From Rhizophagus irregularis (taxonomy: Eukaryota; Glomeromycota; Glomeromycetes; Glomerales; Glomeraceae), in assembly GCF_026210795.1 (NCBI RefSeq), contig NC_089433.1, positions 2,319,001 through 2,383,000 of the forward strand: a stretch of 64,000 bases of DNA, in the 5' to 3' direction. The position numbers and the translations under genes were made by a program. Numbering within the stretch: the first letter of the stretch is position 1; every line of letters starts with the position of its first letter. Shown here piece by piece: positions 11,756 through 24,267 of the stretch. The notes under the pieces were generated by a model, which worked only from the letters and a program-made list of their open reading frames with translations, had not been told where the DNA came from and made no database searches.

Positions 11756-12489
11756 TATTACTAGATCTATAAAATCTATAAATAATTTAGTTCAGAACCA
11801 AGTCCTGGGACTAGATCTAAGATTAATCCTAACAGAACCTGATTTATAGGTTCATTCAATAGGACTGATAGGTTTTGAGACCAGAATCAAATCAGGACTG
11901 ACTTAACCATTTCTATTTCTAAGATAAGTAGATAATATATTTTTTTTATTATATTATTTGAGATTAAAATTAGGCTAGAACAGCTAGATGAAATGGGTTT
12001 GTTCTTGGTATTTCAGGTTTAATTCTAATTTAATTTTAATACCAGAAATTTTAAATAGTAGAAAAATAGTCCAGCCTGATTTTAAGCATAAATTCAATAT
12101 AAGGGTTCTATATATTAAAATAGAATCAAGTAGGTCTAGAACTGAATGATAGAATTAATAAGTAGTTATTTTAAGCATCAGATACTTGCTAAACCTATTT
12201 TTTCAAAATTTTAGTTTAGTTAAAATTTAATTTAAAATTCTTTTATAATAAAATTAATTGCTTAAACTGTTTTTATATTTTTTTAAAACTATTATAATTT
12301 AGAAAAGTTTCAGATTTACCAATTTTTTCATTAAAAATAGATTTTGAGTTTCAGATTTTTGAATTTTATTGTTAAATGAGTTTCAGGCAGCAATACTATC
12401 AAAGAATTCTTGACTATATTATTTGTTATTTATCTTCTTTAAGTTCATAGTCAAATTATTTAAACCTGCTTATACCCTTTGCAGATGTC

Positions 12490-13155
12490 CTGCTGCTTAC
12501 TCTATATTTTTAGTAAAATTGTAAAAAATATCTTCAACTATTTTTTCTGACTTCAAATGCATTTTTACATTATCTAAAATAATATAGTATGCTCATAAAA
12601 AACTAATTTGTCTATTTTAGAAGGACTTTTATCATCCTTATTTTCATCTGCTGCTTTATAATTTAACTAAATAATATAATTAAACTGTGAAATATCAAAT
12701 ATATAAAATAAAAAAATAAGAATTCTATTATTAACATATTTAAACTGGTTTATCACTGTTATTTTCAAACTTCTCAAACTCAATAATATTAGATGAAGTA
12801 ATTTTACTTCCGCAATAAGGATAAAATTTTTATTAGTTTAAAGATATTAATTTAAAAAATCAAAAAAAATAAATGTTATTATCTATTGCAATAATAAATT
12901 TAATATATTTATTTTCATAATATTTGAAATAATGATTTTAATTAAAAAACAGATTGGGTAGCTGTTGTTCAGAAGAACTCTAAAAAAAATTATTAATTTC
13001 ATTATTTAAATCCTATAAAAATGCAAGGTTAATAATATTAAATATATTATAAACTTGAAACCTATTTTAAATATTCTTTCACAGTTTCTTTAACTATATT
13101 CTCTATCATATCTTATATTATACAATTTATATTGACATGATATTGCTTCTACATA
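12490..13155 (-). pseudogene. Inverted, decayed copy of the 7318-9903 zinc-ribbon gene (exons 3-6)
   Basis: Read on the minus strand, this block follows exon 3, intron, exon 4, intron, exon 5, intron and exon 6 of the gene at 7318-9903. Matches include ttattgcggaagtaaa (zinc-ribbon CG), agttcttctgaacaacag, gagaatatRgttaaagaaac and aatgcatttgaagtcaR. Most differences are G to A or C to T relative to the intact gene. They create stops and remove splice sites: the exon 5 donor gaagtatgtt has become taaatatgtt. The retained introns show that it arose from genomic DNA, not from a processed transcript. Confidence 0.85.
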
Positions 13156-14860
13156 AAAAAGTAAAAGGCAAAAAAAAAGTTGGCAACTATAGAAGATATT
13201 CATTTTAGTAAATCTAAATCAAATTCTATTTATTAGTTTAAATGCTTTTTGCATTATATTTTTGTCTTGCTTTTTTTCCTTTTGCAAGTTCAATAGAATG
13301 TTAAATTTTAGCTAAATTGTAAAAGAATTATCTTTTATTTACTGAAATCAAATACAATAAATTTATCCTTACAGAAGTAACTATTAATAATCATATAGAT
13401 ATATCCTTTACATCATCAGTATATTATTTAATAACTTTAACCAAATCTTATGTATTATTGCTAGCATTAAACTGCACTAGAAACATTAAATTTTCATAAA
13501 TGATCATTGATATATAATGGTACTTTTGAGTAGAATAGCAAGAAGAAATATTCTGATATTGCCTATATAAAAATAGTATAATTCAATTTTAAATAAATTC
13601 AAAAGTAATATATATATCCTCAAAAATGATTACAACTAATGTAAAAATGATTTTACACTAGAAATTTATTCTAATCTAATATTCTTATAATAGGGTTTAC
13701 TTGATATTATCTAACAAATATCTATTTTAGTTTATCAAAATGGTAAATACAAGATTTACCAGTAGATTGATTTTACTTGTACTATTTCTTTTACTAACTA
13801 TCATACTGAAAGACCATGTTATTGCTAGATGTTTAATATTTTGGATAATTTATGCTTTATGCTCTCATCTATATTTATAAGATAACTAAATCATTTTTTA
13901 TTTGTACTAATTTATTATTCTTTTTAATTAATGAATCTTCTAAATTCCTTTTTATCAATCTAAACTAATATTTTCAGTAGTTAATTTCCATTTTTCAGTT
14001 TCAATTTATATTTGAGAAAATCCATTTCTAATAACTTCTTCCATATTAAAAAAGCATTCTGCTCCAACTCTTTTACTCTTAATTGAAGTACTTGCATCTC
14101 TTCTTTCATTTTGAATTTAAGAACTAGTATTTTTTCTAATTTTATAAAAAATTCATTTTTAATATCTATAAGAAAAATATTTTTATAGGTAATTTAAAGT
14201 TTAAAATCTTTTATAATTGCTTTATCTTGTTTTCAAACTTAAGATTATTTATCTCTAAATATAACTGTATTATTTTCTCTTCAAGTTAATATATACAATT
14301 AGAAAGTTTTTCATTTTTTTTTTTAGATTTATTAAAGTCATCATCCTGTATGCATTTATTTTCTTTTTTTATTGGATTTAAAGAATTCTACATATGCTTA
14401 TTTTTTCTATTTAAGACATCATAACTATTTGCAAATTGACTTTTCCAATATATAGCAACTTCATGGTCTTTTTTTTATGTAAGAAAGCTCTTTTTTAAAT
14501 TCTATTTAGCTTAAAAAATATTAATTTACTAAAGAATCTTCAAGTTTATTACCATTATTTAAATTTTTAAAAGTATAAATTTGGATATTTTATTGATATT
14601 TTTTTTTATTTTGAAGAAAAATTCAGCCAGATTTTTAAATTAAATTATTTTTTTTTTTGGCAAATCTAATACCTATTGATATTTATTGAAAAAAAAAAAT
14701 CTCTAATATATACTGAAAAATACTAATATACATTCATACTTATTAATATATACTGAAAGAAAATATTGATTCATATTAAAGAATACTAATATGTATTGAA
14801 AAACACTAATTTGTACCAAAAGATATTGATATAATTATATTGAATTATCAGAAATAATAA

Positions 14861-15039
14861 GGGAGTTTACAGATATTATGTAATTATCAAAGGGGGAAGG
14901 GGGTAACCAAAATCTTACGTTACACTTAATAAAATATATAATTTATAAATATTATAATTTGATTGGTTATTAAATCTCGAAAGTGGGGGGGGGGGTAGGT
15001 TTATATTAAACTGAATATTACATAATATATGTAACTCCC
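14861..15039. mobile_element. 179-bp MITE with G-runs near each end
   Basis: Terminal inverted repeats of about 25 bp, with three or so mismatches, read gggagtttacagatattatg inward from 14861 and the matching attacataatatatgtaactccc at the right end. Just inside lie gggggaaggggg (about 14892) and an 11-12 base G-run (about 14985). It has no coding capacity. A flanking taa on both sides might be a 3-bp target duplication. Confidence 0.7.
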
Positions 15040-15374
15040 CTAATATATATTAAAAGATATTAAAAAAAATTATTAGTAGTTTTTTGCATATATATTCTGA
15101 CTAAAAATGGTTACCTATCTTCATGAAAAATTTTATTAATTCAATGCAACTTAATCATTATTAGAATTTGATATTAAAGAGATTTGAGAATTAAAAGGTA
15201 TAATATTCAATGCATTAAAAAAAATGGCTGAAAAATACTATATTGATATTTAATATATTTATGAAATATAAAACAATAGTGAATATCTTTAATAAGAGCT
15301 AATGTTCTACACAAATCAATTCATGATACGGTGTAACCCTAATTGCTTCTGAATAATAAAAACATATTTTACGA

Positions 15375-15490
15375 ATAATTTTTGATCTAGCAGTCCGATT
15401 TTAATAATTTTTTTTTATTTTGATTAGGGCAATGAGACCTATCGATTAAAAAAAGATCATTGAAATTAAATCACTAGATCTTGAGATAAT
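15375..15490. repeat. Degenerate hairpin repeat
   Basis: gatctagcagtccgatttta on the left pairs imperfectly with taaatcactagatcttgaga on the right. This is the terminal motif of the hairpin family seen at 10.5, 16.8, 43.2 and 46.5 kb. Confidence 0.5.
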
Positions 15491-16707
15491 AATTTTTGGA
15501 GGTCGAATTGAGTCTGAATCAAATCTGAATCGAATCTGAATCGAATCGAATTTCAGAACTTTGAATAATAATTTTCAGACTGATAATATAGAGCTAAATT
15601 TTAAAATGATATTAGAAGTAATAGATATTCTCTCTTCAGCTATATGCTAATACTTAAAGTCAAATAGAACATTTCTTTGGTCTTTATAAGATGCTTTTTA
15701 AGCTTTTTATATTTTTTTTAAGTCTTCTTTACTAGTCAGATTAAAGAAATTGCTAGATACTTGAAGTGATAAATTTTATTTATCTTAATAAATCTCTAAT
15801 TACTGAAAAATTGTAATAATATATATCTTTCTATAATCCTTTATATAAAACTAATTTTTAGTTGAATTAGAAATATCTTTAACTTTTCAAGTTCTTATTA
15901 TATTTATTAATCATAGAATTGGCTTGAACTTACCATTATTAATACAAGTATAATTTTTAATAATAGTGATAATTAAATTTTCTTTCATGTTCTTTAGAAT
16001 AATTAGAAATAACTACTACATTTATATACTATTTTAGTGCTTTAAAAATATATTCAGAATTATCTTTTATAGTAAATTTAAAAGGTTTATTAACTTTCCA
16101 TCTAAGCGCTTTAGTAATAGTTAAATTAAATCCATTAAATTTGCTTTTATTATTTGAAAAAAATTCAGAGATTGGTAAATTATTTGTATTAGTATTTAAG
16201 TATTCAGTATTTAAAATTTTATTTATACTTAAAATATACTAAAATAAGCAAAATTTAATATCATTTAAGTATAATTTAAGTATATAATAATATACTTAAA
16301 ATATTCTTATTTTAAATATCCTTAAAATATACTGAAATAGACAAAATTTAAGTGTAAATTAAATATATTTTAAGTATATATTAAATACAAGTTAATTCAA
16401 ATTTTGCAAAAATTCAATTTTCAGTATATTTTAAGTGTAAAATAAGAAAATTAAATATATTTTAAATATATTTTAAGTAAAATTTTTTTTTATAAAGTAA
16501 ATTCTAATATGTAAATATGTAATCATATAAATTTCTGTAAGTATATGTATTAAATTAGGATTTTGCTTCTTAGATCTAAGGTAAAAATTATATATAAAAT
16601 TCTTTGCAGATCTTATTATAAAAGGAAATTTTATATTATATTATATTGATTTTTTTCCTTTTTAGCTAATTAACCAATAGAATTTAAGAAAAAAGTAAGG
16701 TAAAAAC

Positions 16708-17020
16708 TACCGTATATCGCGGGCCATAGCTCCCCCTATGCATAGCACCCCTTAAAAAATTTCATAGAATTGTATAAGTACCCGGGAGGATATTTTACAA
16801 TTATCTTGTAATCCAGTGATCAGATTTGAGCCATCTTTTTTTGTTTGATAGCTCTCATTGAGCTCTTCAAAATAAAAAAAAGATCGTTCAAATTAGACTG
16901 GTAGATCGTGAGATATTTGCAAAAAATGGAATTTTTGGACTTTGCCTTAGACTGGAAATACAGGGTCAAACCCCTGATTTTTGCAAGATACCAAAAGATT
17001 GCGGCCCACTATATACGGTA
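16708..17020. mobile_element. 313-bp TIR element carrying a hairpin-repeat core
   Basis: The left end taccgtatatcgcgggcc matches the reverse complement of ggcccactatatacggta at the right end with two mismatches over 18 bp. Inside, at about 16805-16920, is a copy of the hairpin repeat: agtgatcagatttgagc on one side and gttcaaattagactggtaga on the other. It is non-coding and is probably a MITE that acquired, or shares ancestry with, the hairpin unit. Confidence 0.7.
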
Positions 17021-17069
17021 TTAGTAAAGAGCTAATTTTCTATGGTGGGATCCTATTGAATTTTCATTT

Positions 17070-17734
17070 AATTGGTGATCCGCGAGTCAAGTAGCGAAAA
17101 CGATAATAAAATTTGACGGAAATTTATTAATTAAAAGCCGCATTTCTGAATGTGGGGTTGTTACGAATTTCTTCTAGCCAAATGTTTAAATAACGCCATT
17201 TTTCTTTAATGAAATAGTTTTCCACAGTTTTCCCACCAATCTCATGCAAAAAAATCATAATGTAACATTGGAAAAAAGTCCAATTTCTAAGAGATCTGAG
17301 ATTCGAAAGACAAAAACTAGTTTTATCATACCATATCACTTGTATAATGAGTGTGAAAAAGTCTTGAATTTGTCGAGTTAAAAGTTATTACAGCATAGTT
17401 TACTAATAAAATAAATCAAAAATAAAGCAATATGCATGAAAGTTTAGTGAAATATAAAAAAATTTCCATAATTTGTACTTTTAAAACCTTAGTTTACCTA
17501 ATAACATAGTAAATGCCGCGTGCTCAAGGTAAACTTCGTCAAAAAAAAGTTTTACACTTTGTAGCTTTGAAAAATAAAAGTGCGACATTTACTTTATTGT
17601 TTGTGTTATTTTTAGTAAACTACGTTTATAAGCTTACATCAATCATTAAAGTTGGCGTATTATGACAAATTAGTATATGATTTGCGTCAAATTTTATATG
17701 TAATTTCTCTAGTTGACTCGCGGATCGTCAATTA
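17070..17734. mobile_element. 665-bp element with ~30-bp terminal inverted repeats
   Basis: aattggtgatccgcgagtca at 17070 is the inverted match of tgactcgcggatcgtcaatt ending near 17733. The complementarity continues inward to gtagcgaaa / tttctctag. Subterminal aaatttgacg and cgtcaaattt also pair. An internal minus-strand frame of 70 codons (17127-17339) ends in YLNIWLEEIRNNPTF. It has protein-like composition and could be a transposase remnant, but I do not recognise it. Confidence 0.65.
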
Positions 17735-20005
17735 ATTTACATGTTATTATATAGTTTATAGAGAAATTGTAAAAAAAGAAAATTGAATTAAAATTGCAAA
17801 AAATTTATATTATTATTGCAAATTATATATATTAAATTTTATATTATTTAAAAGTTATTGCTTTAAAGAATTAGTATATAAATTTTTACATCTTTATTTT
17901 TTTTAGAAATAGAAATCAAAAAAATATTGAGTATTGATATCAATTGTATTTTTCATTTTTTTAATTTAGTAGTTATTTACAAAAAAAAAATATTTTTTAA
18001 TTATTTAATTAATGAAATTATATAAAAGCTAACAATATAAAATTTTAAATACTGTATATAAGCACCTTCACAAATATAAGCATTCACAAATTTTTATATT
18101 ATCTGAAAGCAAAGTTAACGTTCCTTAACTTGAATGGCTATGATAATTTTGGTCAATCTCAAGGTGATTCCATTTTGAGAATAGCAAGTGATAGTTATTT
18201 TTAAACCTGATGTTCTAATGTCACGAACTTGTTTAATATCACAAAAAATTTTAGTTCATTTTTGCATCAAAGATCCCAGAAAAACTTTTTTTAAAATGGA
18301 CACATTTTATACCAAATATATAAATTTATCCAAATATAAGTACTCCTATAACAAAAAAAATGTTGCTTATATTCAAAACTTTACGGTATATGTTTTTTAG
18401 TGTTCATTTTATTATATATTAAAATTTTGAGTAATATTAATATATATATTTTTGAACAATTAAGTAAAATTAGGTATTTGCTACTTTTATCCAAGTAGTG
18501 TATTTTTAAAACAAGGTATAAATTACATTTTTAGCAAATTAGCTATTTGTAACTTTTTGAATTTTACAGTTTAAAGAAAATTTATTAAAATTGGACTACA
18601 AGATGCCAAAAAATTTGTAAAAAATGATTTTTTGAATTTTAGTAAGAAAAGGTAATTTTGATTAAAAGTCCATTATAACCTATATATTAGATGTTCAGGA
18701 TTCTATTACAATATATTTTTATTTTAAATACTAATAATTTTAGTTAAAATTATTAAAAAATTGTAAGATAAGTGTTAAAATAACTAAGTAATAAGATTAA
18801 AAAAAATGTTTGCAGAATATAAAAAAGGTTTTTACATTCTAATATTTTATATTATTATTATTATTTTACATTTTATATTACTATTATTAATTATTAACTC
18901 TTTTTTATAGTCTTTGAATACTTTCAAATACAGCTTTTTTCAGAAAATAAACAATTAAAGTTACTACTTGTAAATAGAAATTTATACAATTTATAGCCAG
19001 ATCATTTTTTATAGGTGCAAGATTTGAAAGTTGTAATGTAGTGTCCAACATTACAAAAAATAAACCTGCTGCTTACATTCAAAGTAAATGCTTGCTCATT
19101 CATATATTGTACTCTTCCCTTATCTAATATTATACAAATCTTAATGTCAGATGAAATATTAGCAAAACCATCTAAAATAATCTGCATTTTCAACATTGAT
19201 CTTATCCAGTTCTTTTTTATCTTTGATAAATTTCATAGATTTGAAGTCTCCAATATACTTTATTCAAAAATTCATCTCCCTATAAAAGAGATTGTTTTTG
19301 GCAAGAAAACATTGAACCAATTATTAGGGTTTTTAAACTTTTTATTAACATTTGATGAAATTCTTGAATGGGTTGAAGGAATTTCGATCAATACTTAAAA
19401 TTAGGTATTACTGCTATGCATGCTCTTTATGGGTCTTTGACTTGCCGTAACACGAAGATTGTCAATAGGCATTCTACGTGTAAGTATCTATAGATCTGTT
19501 GTGACATGATTTGACTGATGTACAGTACTTCTGGAATTTTCAACATAATTTGAATGATTTTTGAATTCGCAATTGAATGCGGCAGAAGCGTGTATAATTC
19601 TACATTTTCATGGATGAATATTCTGAATATCATAATAATTGACAAATTGTATCCTTTTAAGCAAAAAAATTAACAGTAATCCTATTCTGTTATAAAAGAG
19701 CATACTTACTCACCACAATTGAATTGCGGTATCAACGTATTTTATAAAAAGTTGATCCAATTTGAAACATTCGTTTTACTTACTTTTTGTGGTTGGAAGA
19801 TTTAAAATAGGGAAAACGTTTTTCCCAAATTCCCAAAACAAACGTGACTTAAAGAATTGACGACGCATGTGATTTTCATAATCTCAAGGCATTTTATTTT
19901 ACGCCCACAGAAAAGGATAATAAATAAAAACATAAATATATTCTTTTTCACATACACATATTTTTTTACGCAATACAAAAATTATTTTACAAAACAAACG
20001 GATGT

Positions 20006-21567
20006 TTAAGATGATTCATCGGTTTTTTTAAAATGATAAACTTTTTCTTCTCCGGTTCTTGGTATACCTAATTCTAAAAGCTTATGGAATGCAGCAGCGA
20101 AATCTTTGAAAAATAATTCTTCATCTTTAGCATATTTCTCTACCCATGGTCTAAAATTTTTATCCTAATCATTAAAATAACCATAATTAATACTGAGATT
20201 ACATTAATAATAACCAAATTTACATAAATTACCTGCATCAATGCCATGTCAGCGGGAAGCATCATAAGTTCACCTATAAAAGCAAATAAGTAAGTAAGTA
20301 AACGAATGAATAAGTAGCAAAATAATGTTTCTTGTATATTACACACCAGTCTCTTTGTCAATATATTGTTTTGGACCTTTCCATTTTTTTTCAACCCACT
20401 TTCTACCCAAAAGTTCGGTAAAGAAATTATTTGTAAACATTGTAGGACTAGCAGTCCATGGACCGTCAAAACCACTTCGATCAGGATGACAACGACCTAA
20501 AGCGTGAGCCCCAACAAGTGCTACAATTTCACTGCGTTGAATATTCATAAACAAATTTACGAGAATAAATTATACTGAAATGGCTGGAATAAATAGAAGT
20601 ATAAGAGTATATTAGTTACCGATCATCGAATCCCATTCGATAAAAAATATCCCGAATGTGAGATGGACCTTTAGTAGCATCGGGAAGACGACCATCAGGA
20701 GAACAAGCTGTTGCGGCGTCAGCATCCTTACTATAATAATTATAATACGAACATTACGCGTGAATTTACATTATCAATTAAAATTAGTAATATCCGACTT
20801 AAAATTGATTAACTTACCGTCCGGGAATCCATGGAATTGTAGGACCTCCCTAAAAAAATATATAACAAGTAAATTGTAAATAACCCACAATACGAGTACT
20901 AATTCAAGCAAATACGCATAAGATTAATTTATACCATTTCCTGAATAGCGGTAACACCAGCTAAACTCCATAAATCAGAATAAGATATTTCTGGATTTTT
21001 TTGTTTAATAGGTTCCAATTTATCTCTAGCAAACTTAAGTCCTGCATTAGCACCATGATCAGATTCGGGAGAAAATCTCATGGTAGCACCATTACTGCCA
21101 CCGGTCTTAGATACTTTATCATAAGTGCCGGCCGCATGCCATGCAAGACGAACAAAAACTGGTCCATTAGAACCATCATCCCAATCGTTATCTTCTAAAA
21201 TATCAGCTATTTGATTATAAATTTTTTGATAATCAATAGTTTTTGGTTTTATAGGCACTTGAGTTTTTTCTAAAATACCACCATTGTTGGTACTGTAAAA
21301 ATAGTATCCCACTCCTGCTCCTAAAAGACCAGCTGCTCCCAACCAAAGCATACCGCTGCTACCACCGCTGCTATCACCACCGCTGCTACCACCACCAGTT
21401 TTTTGCTCTGTTTGTTCAGTACTATAAGCACGTTTCAAATTTGGAATTGCAAAGGAGCGAAAATAAACTGAAGTATTCAAAACAGTTTTAGGGTAGGTTG
21501 CATTAGCGGCAAACTTTGCTGTGTTAGCACGTGTAGAAAAAGCGCGAAGAACTCGTAACGAAGACAT
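20006..21567 (-). CDS. CCP1: Mitochondrial cytochrome c peroxidase
   Basis: Six minus-strand exons (21567-20935, 20849-20818, 20730-20620, 20531-20347, 20273-20233, 20164-20006) encode 386 aa. The enzyme uses ferrocytochrome c to reduce hydrogen peroxide in the intermembrane space. Visible features are a basic, acid-free leader suited to mitochondrial import, a Gly/Ser spacer at 58-72, an inner-membrane anchor at about 73-92, and the distal pocket R140, W143, H144 (RLAWH). The proximal haem ligand is H268 in [11 protein letters not shown], and the radical-forming Trp is W284 in DGPWTASP. The H-to-W spacing of 16 matches yeast H175/W191. The presequence-plus-anchor layout matches Ccp1 maturation in yeast. 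All introns have GT-AG ends, although exon 4 uses a weak GTGTGT donor. No catalytic residue is missing. Confidence 0.95.
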
Positions 21568-23133
21568 TTTCTTTTTTATTTACAATAAAGTGGAATTTGT
21601 TATCCAAAGGTAAAAAGTACTCCTAGATTGAATGTGGAAATAAATTTTTTTTTTTTTGCATGTTGTGTTCAATTTGATTTTCCCATCAAACGCATTCATT
21701 CCCGATTATAAAAAATCTGATTTTATAAAAATGATTTCATAACCTATTAAGAACTAGTTTTAATTGCGTACCTATTACGAATTAGTTTTTAATTGCGTAA
21801 TTTCCAAAAATTAAAAATGTTTGGCCATAGAGAGTTAAAAATCCTACTAATACGTATTTAATAAAAATAATAATTTTTTAATATTTTTAATGGTTAATAC
21901 GTTTATCCGAAGTCGCGCGGACTGAGTTAACATTTTGCGAAAGATGATTATTACCTATCACGCCTATCACATCTCAAAAATAAGGTGTGGATCGTCATGA
22001 TTATCATCTCATATAAACCAAATTAGTCTATATTATTTTTTACAGAATGGCAAAAATCAATTTAATAAAGGGAATTGTACTATCGAAGCCTTAATAATAC
22101 TTACTATTAAAAAATAAATAGTAAAAAAATAATTGTACAAAGCATTTTTATACAAAATTTTTAAGTTATATAGCTAAAATTTTGTAATTGATTTGATTTA
22201 TTGAAATAAAGCTAATTAAGTATAAAAAATTTTACAAGTAAAAATAACAATTTAATTAAATTAAAAAAAAAAAACTTTTATTTTTGTAATCTTTTATATA
22301 ATGCTAAAGCAATACAAGATCCTTAATTTTCATATAAAATTATAAATATTTTAAATTAGAACTTATATTTTAAATTAATACTAAAAAAATAGGTTTATAA
22401 AATTCATTAATAAATTAATAATAACTAATATAAAATTATTATTAAATTATAAAATCATATAATTTTTACAAATTACTATATATATTAAGTAATTTAACTA
22501 TAATATTAATCATATAATTTTTACAAATTAAGTAATCTAAATTAATATTTATATAATTCAATAAAGTTTTCATATTTTAATTATATTAAATTACTATTAA
22601 TTAAAATAGCTTTTAACTTTAAAAATATTATTAATTTCAAATAATAGTTAATATTTTTTATTTATTTTATTTATATATATATTTGTATTATCCAGCTAAT
22701 TTTTTATATTTTAATTTCATTTTTTCAACTTAAACCTGATATTATTTGTTAATAATTAACATATAGTTTCTTTTATCACTTTTTTAATAATCAAAATTTA
22801 CATTTTATAAGTAAAAACAATAATACAGAATTACATCTATCTGCTATATAACTTAATAAATCTTTTTACAATTATATATATAAATAATTTAATATTATCA
22901 GTAAATTGAATAAAAATATTGATAAGAAATAATAATAAAGATATATTACCCACTCATTATCCTTTTATCTAGTATATAAAATAAAATATCTTATTATTGA
23001 TTTCAACTTTCAGCTGATCTGAGTTTTTTCGATATAGCCTTTCTTAAAAAATTCTCACTTGTCAAGATTTTAAAAAACTCGAAATTCCAAGAAAAAAAAG
23101 AAAGTATTTAAAATTCCTCTTGATGACTTTACA
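21568..23133. other. AT-rich intergenic region
   Basis: Upstream of CCP1 and downstream of YSC84, both on the minus strand. About 21820-23000 is almost pure A/T with no credible frame. The CCP1 promoter presumably lies in the first few hundred bases. Confidence 0.6.
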
Positions 23134-24267
23134 TCATTTCTGTTCAACATAATTAGCAGGAAAATTTCCTTCTTTTCCGTTACATTTACCGACCCACCAA
23201 TCATTAATACTATCGGTTTTCTTTATAATAATAATTATATCGCCCTTACTAAAACTTAGATCATCATCCTGTTCGCCTTGAAAATCATAAGCAGCAATAG
23301 CAGTTTCTAACTTTTTACGAGGTGGCATAGGAGGTTTGTTTGGTTTTGGAGCCAAAGGAGGTTTACTAGAAGCAGTATGATAAGAATGTGTTTTTTGTGA
23401 ATTCGATGTATTTGAAGTTATTGATGATTTCTTATCATTATAATTTTCTTCCTCTTTTTCAAAAGGATTGTTGGTAATTTTTGGAGTATAAGGAGGAGGT
23501 TGACTAAATCTATTTTGATGATTATGATTATTATTGATATTAGTACTAAGTCTTGATGAACGAGAACGAATCGCATCATCATTAGATGAATCATTATCTT
23601 GATGATCAATGATAGTTTTTCTTGAAGCTTTTGCATTTAAAGCTCTATATAAAACATCAGCTTGTGGGGGAGGTGTAACTTGACCTGAAAGTAATTCTTT
23701 TGCAGAAATTTTACGATTATAAAATTTTGCATTGGCATCTTTTCTTTCAAAAATAACACTACCTTCAACTGATACACCAGCAAATAAACCTTTTGATTTA
23801 CTATAAGAAAATATAGCAGCAGCGTGACCAAGTGATAAAGATCCAGCACCTTCAGCCGTACGTCCAACAGGACCAGCAGCAACAGATAAATTTCCTCCTA
23901 ATGTAACATTACCACCTTTCGTAAATGTTTTCACAGCATCCTTACTATTTAATACTATAACAAAATCCGTCATTTCAGCACCTATTTGACCTCCAAAACC
24001 CATACCTCCAGTACTTATTGCTGATGGTGCACTCCAAGTTCCATCTTCTAAACGTGCTACAACTAGACCTGCTCCCATTCTACCTGAAAATAAAAAACCT
24101 GCTTTAATAACTGTAAATATAGCAAAACCTTTAGCTTTTTGCAATACATTTGGAGGAATAACTTTATCGGGACCCTTTGCTGCAACAGGGTCAATAAAAC
24201 TATTGAGAATCTTTGCAGCTTTTTTACATTCCTCTGCAAGATCTTGTGGTAAAGGTGTATTAACCAT
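23134..24267 (-). CDS. Ysc84/Lsb3-type actin-patch protein (SYLF domain plus SH3)
   Basis: A single uninterrupted frame of 377 aa. Residues 1 to about 205 form the lipid- and actin-binding SYLF (Ysc84) domain, recognisable from KAKGFAIFTVIKAGFLFSGR, GGMGFGGQIGAEMTDFVIVL and KSKGLFAGVSVEGS. A Ser/Asn-rich linker with polyproline stretches (PPLAPKPNKPPMPPRKK) leads to a C-terminal SH3 domain (about 322-377: ALYDY-type AAYDF, WWVGK, GNFPANYVE). In yeast such proteins act with the Arp2/3-activator network at endocytic actin patches. It is intronless, unlike most multi-domain neighbours. It shares an upstream region with the divergent membrane-protein gene at 24953. Confidence 0.93.
   Translation of the reverse strand: MVNTPLPQDLAEECKKAAKILNSFIDPVAAKGPDKVIPPNVLQKAKGFAIFTVIKAGFLFSGRMGAGLVVARLEDGTWSAPSAISTGGMGFGGQIGAEMTDFVIVLNSKDAVKTFTKGGNVTLGGNLSVAAGPVGRTAEGAGSLSLGHAAAIFSYSKSKGLFAGVSVEGSVIFERKDANAKFYNRKISAKELLSGQVTPPPQADVLYRALNAKASRKTIIDHQDNDSSNDDAIRSRSSRLSTNINNNHNHQNRFSQPPPYTPKITNNPFEKEEENYNDKKSSITSNTSNSQKTHSYHTASSKPPLAPKPNKPPMPPRKKLETAIAAYDFQGEQDDDLSFSKGDIIIIIKKTDSINDWWVGKCNGKEGNFPANYVEQK

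Larger units (their letters stand above)
9904..20005. other. Repeat desert with decayed genes and transposon remnants
   Basis: I see no intact gene in these 10 kb. They contain a three-copy hairpin array, two coding relics on the minus strand, a roughly 65-bp tandem repeat and three TIR elements, all listed separately. Between them is very AT-rich DNA. Minus-strand stretches at about 13.4-14.5 kb read as broken, lysine-rich, coiled-coil-like protein, for example a short frame with HEVAIYWKSQ near 14.45 kb. These point to further decayed coding sequence that I cannot name. Confidence 0.6.

Noticed and set aside
17127-17339. 70-codon minus-strand frame as a stand-alone gene
   Set aside because: It lies wholly between the inverted repeats of a TIR element. 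If coding at all it is a transposase fragment, so it is mentioned only within that element.
19002-19645. Three overlapping 64-84-codon frames on both strands
   Set aside because: They are mutually overlapping, lack splice continuation, and I could not match any to a family.
23418-23882. Two minus-strand frames within the YSC84-like gene
   Set aside because: They are alternate-frame shadows of the SYLF/linker coding sequence, rich in Ile/Leu only because of codon shift.
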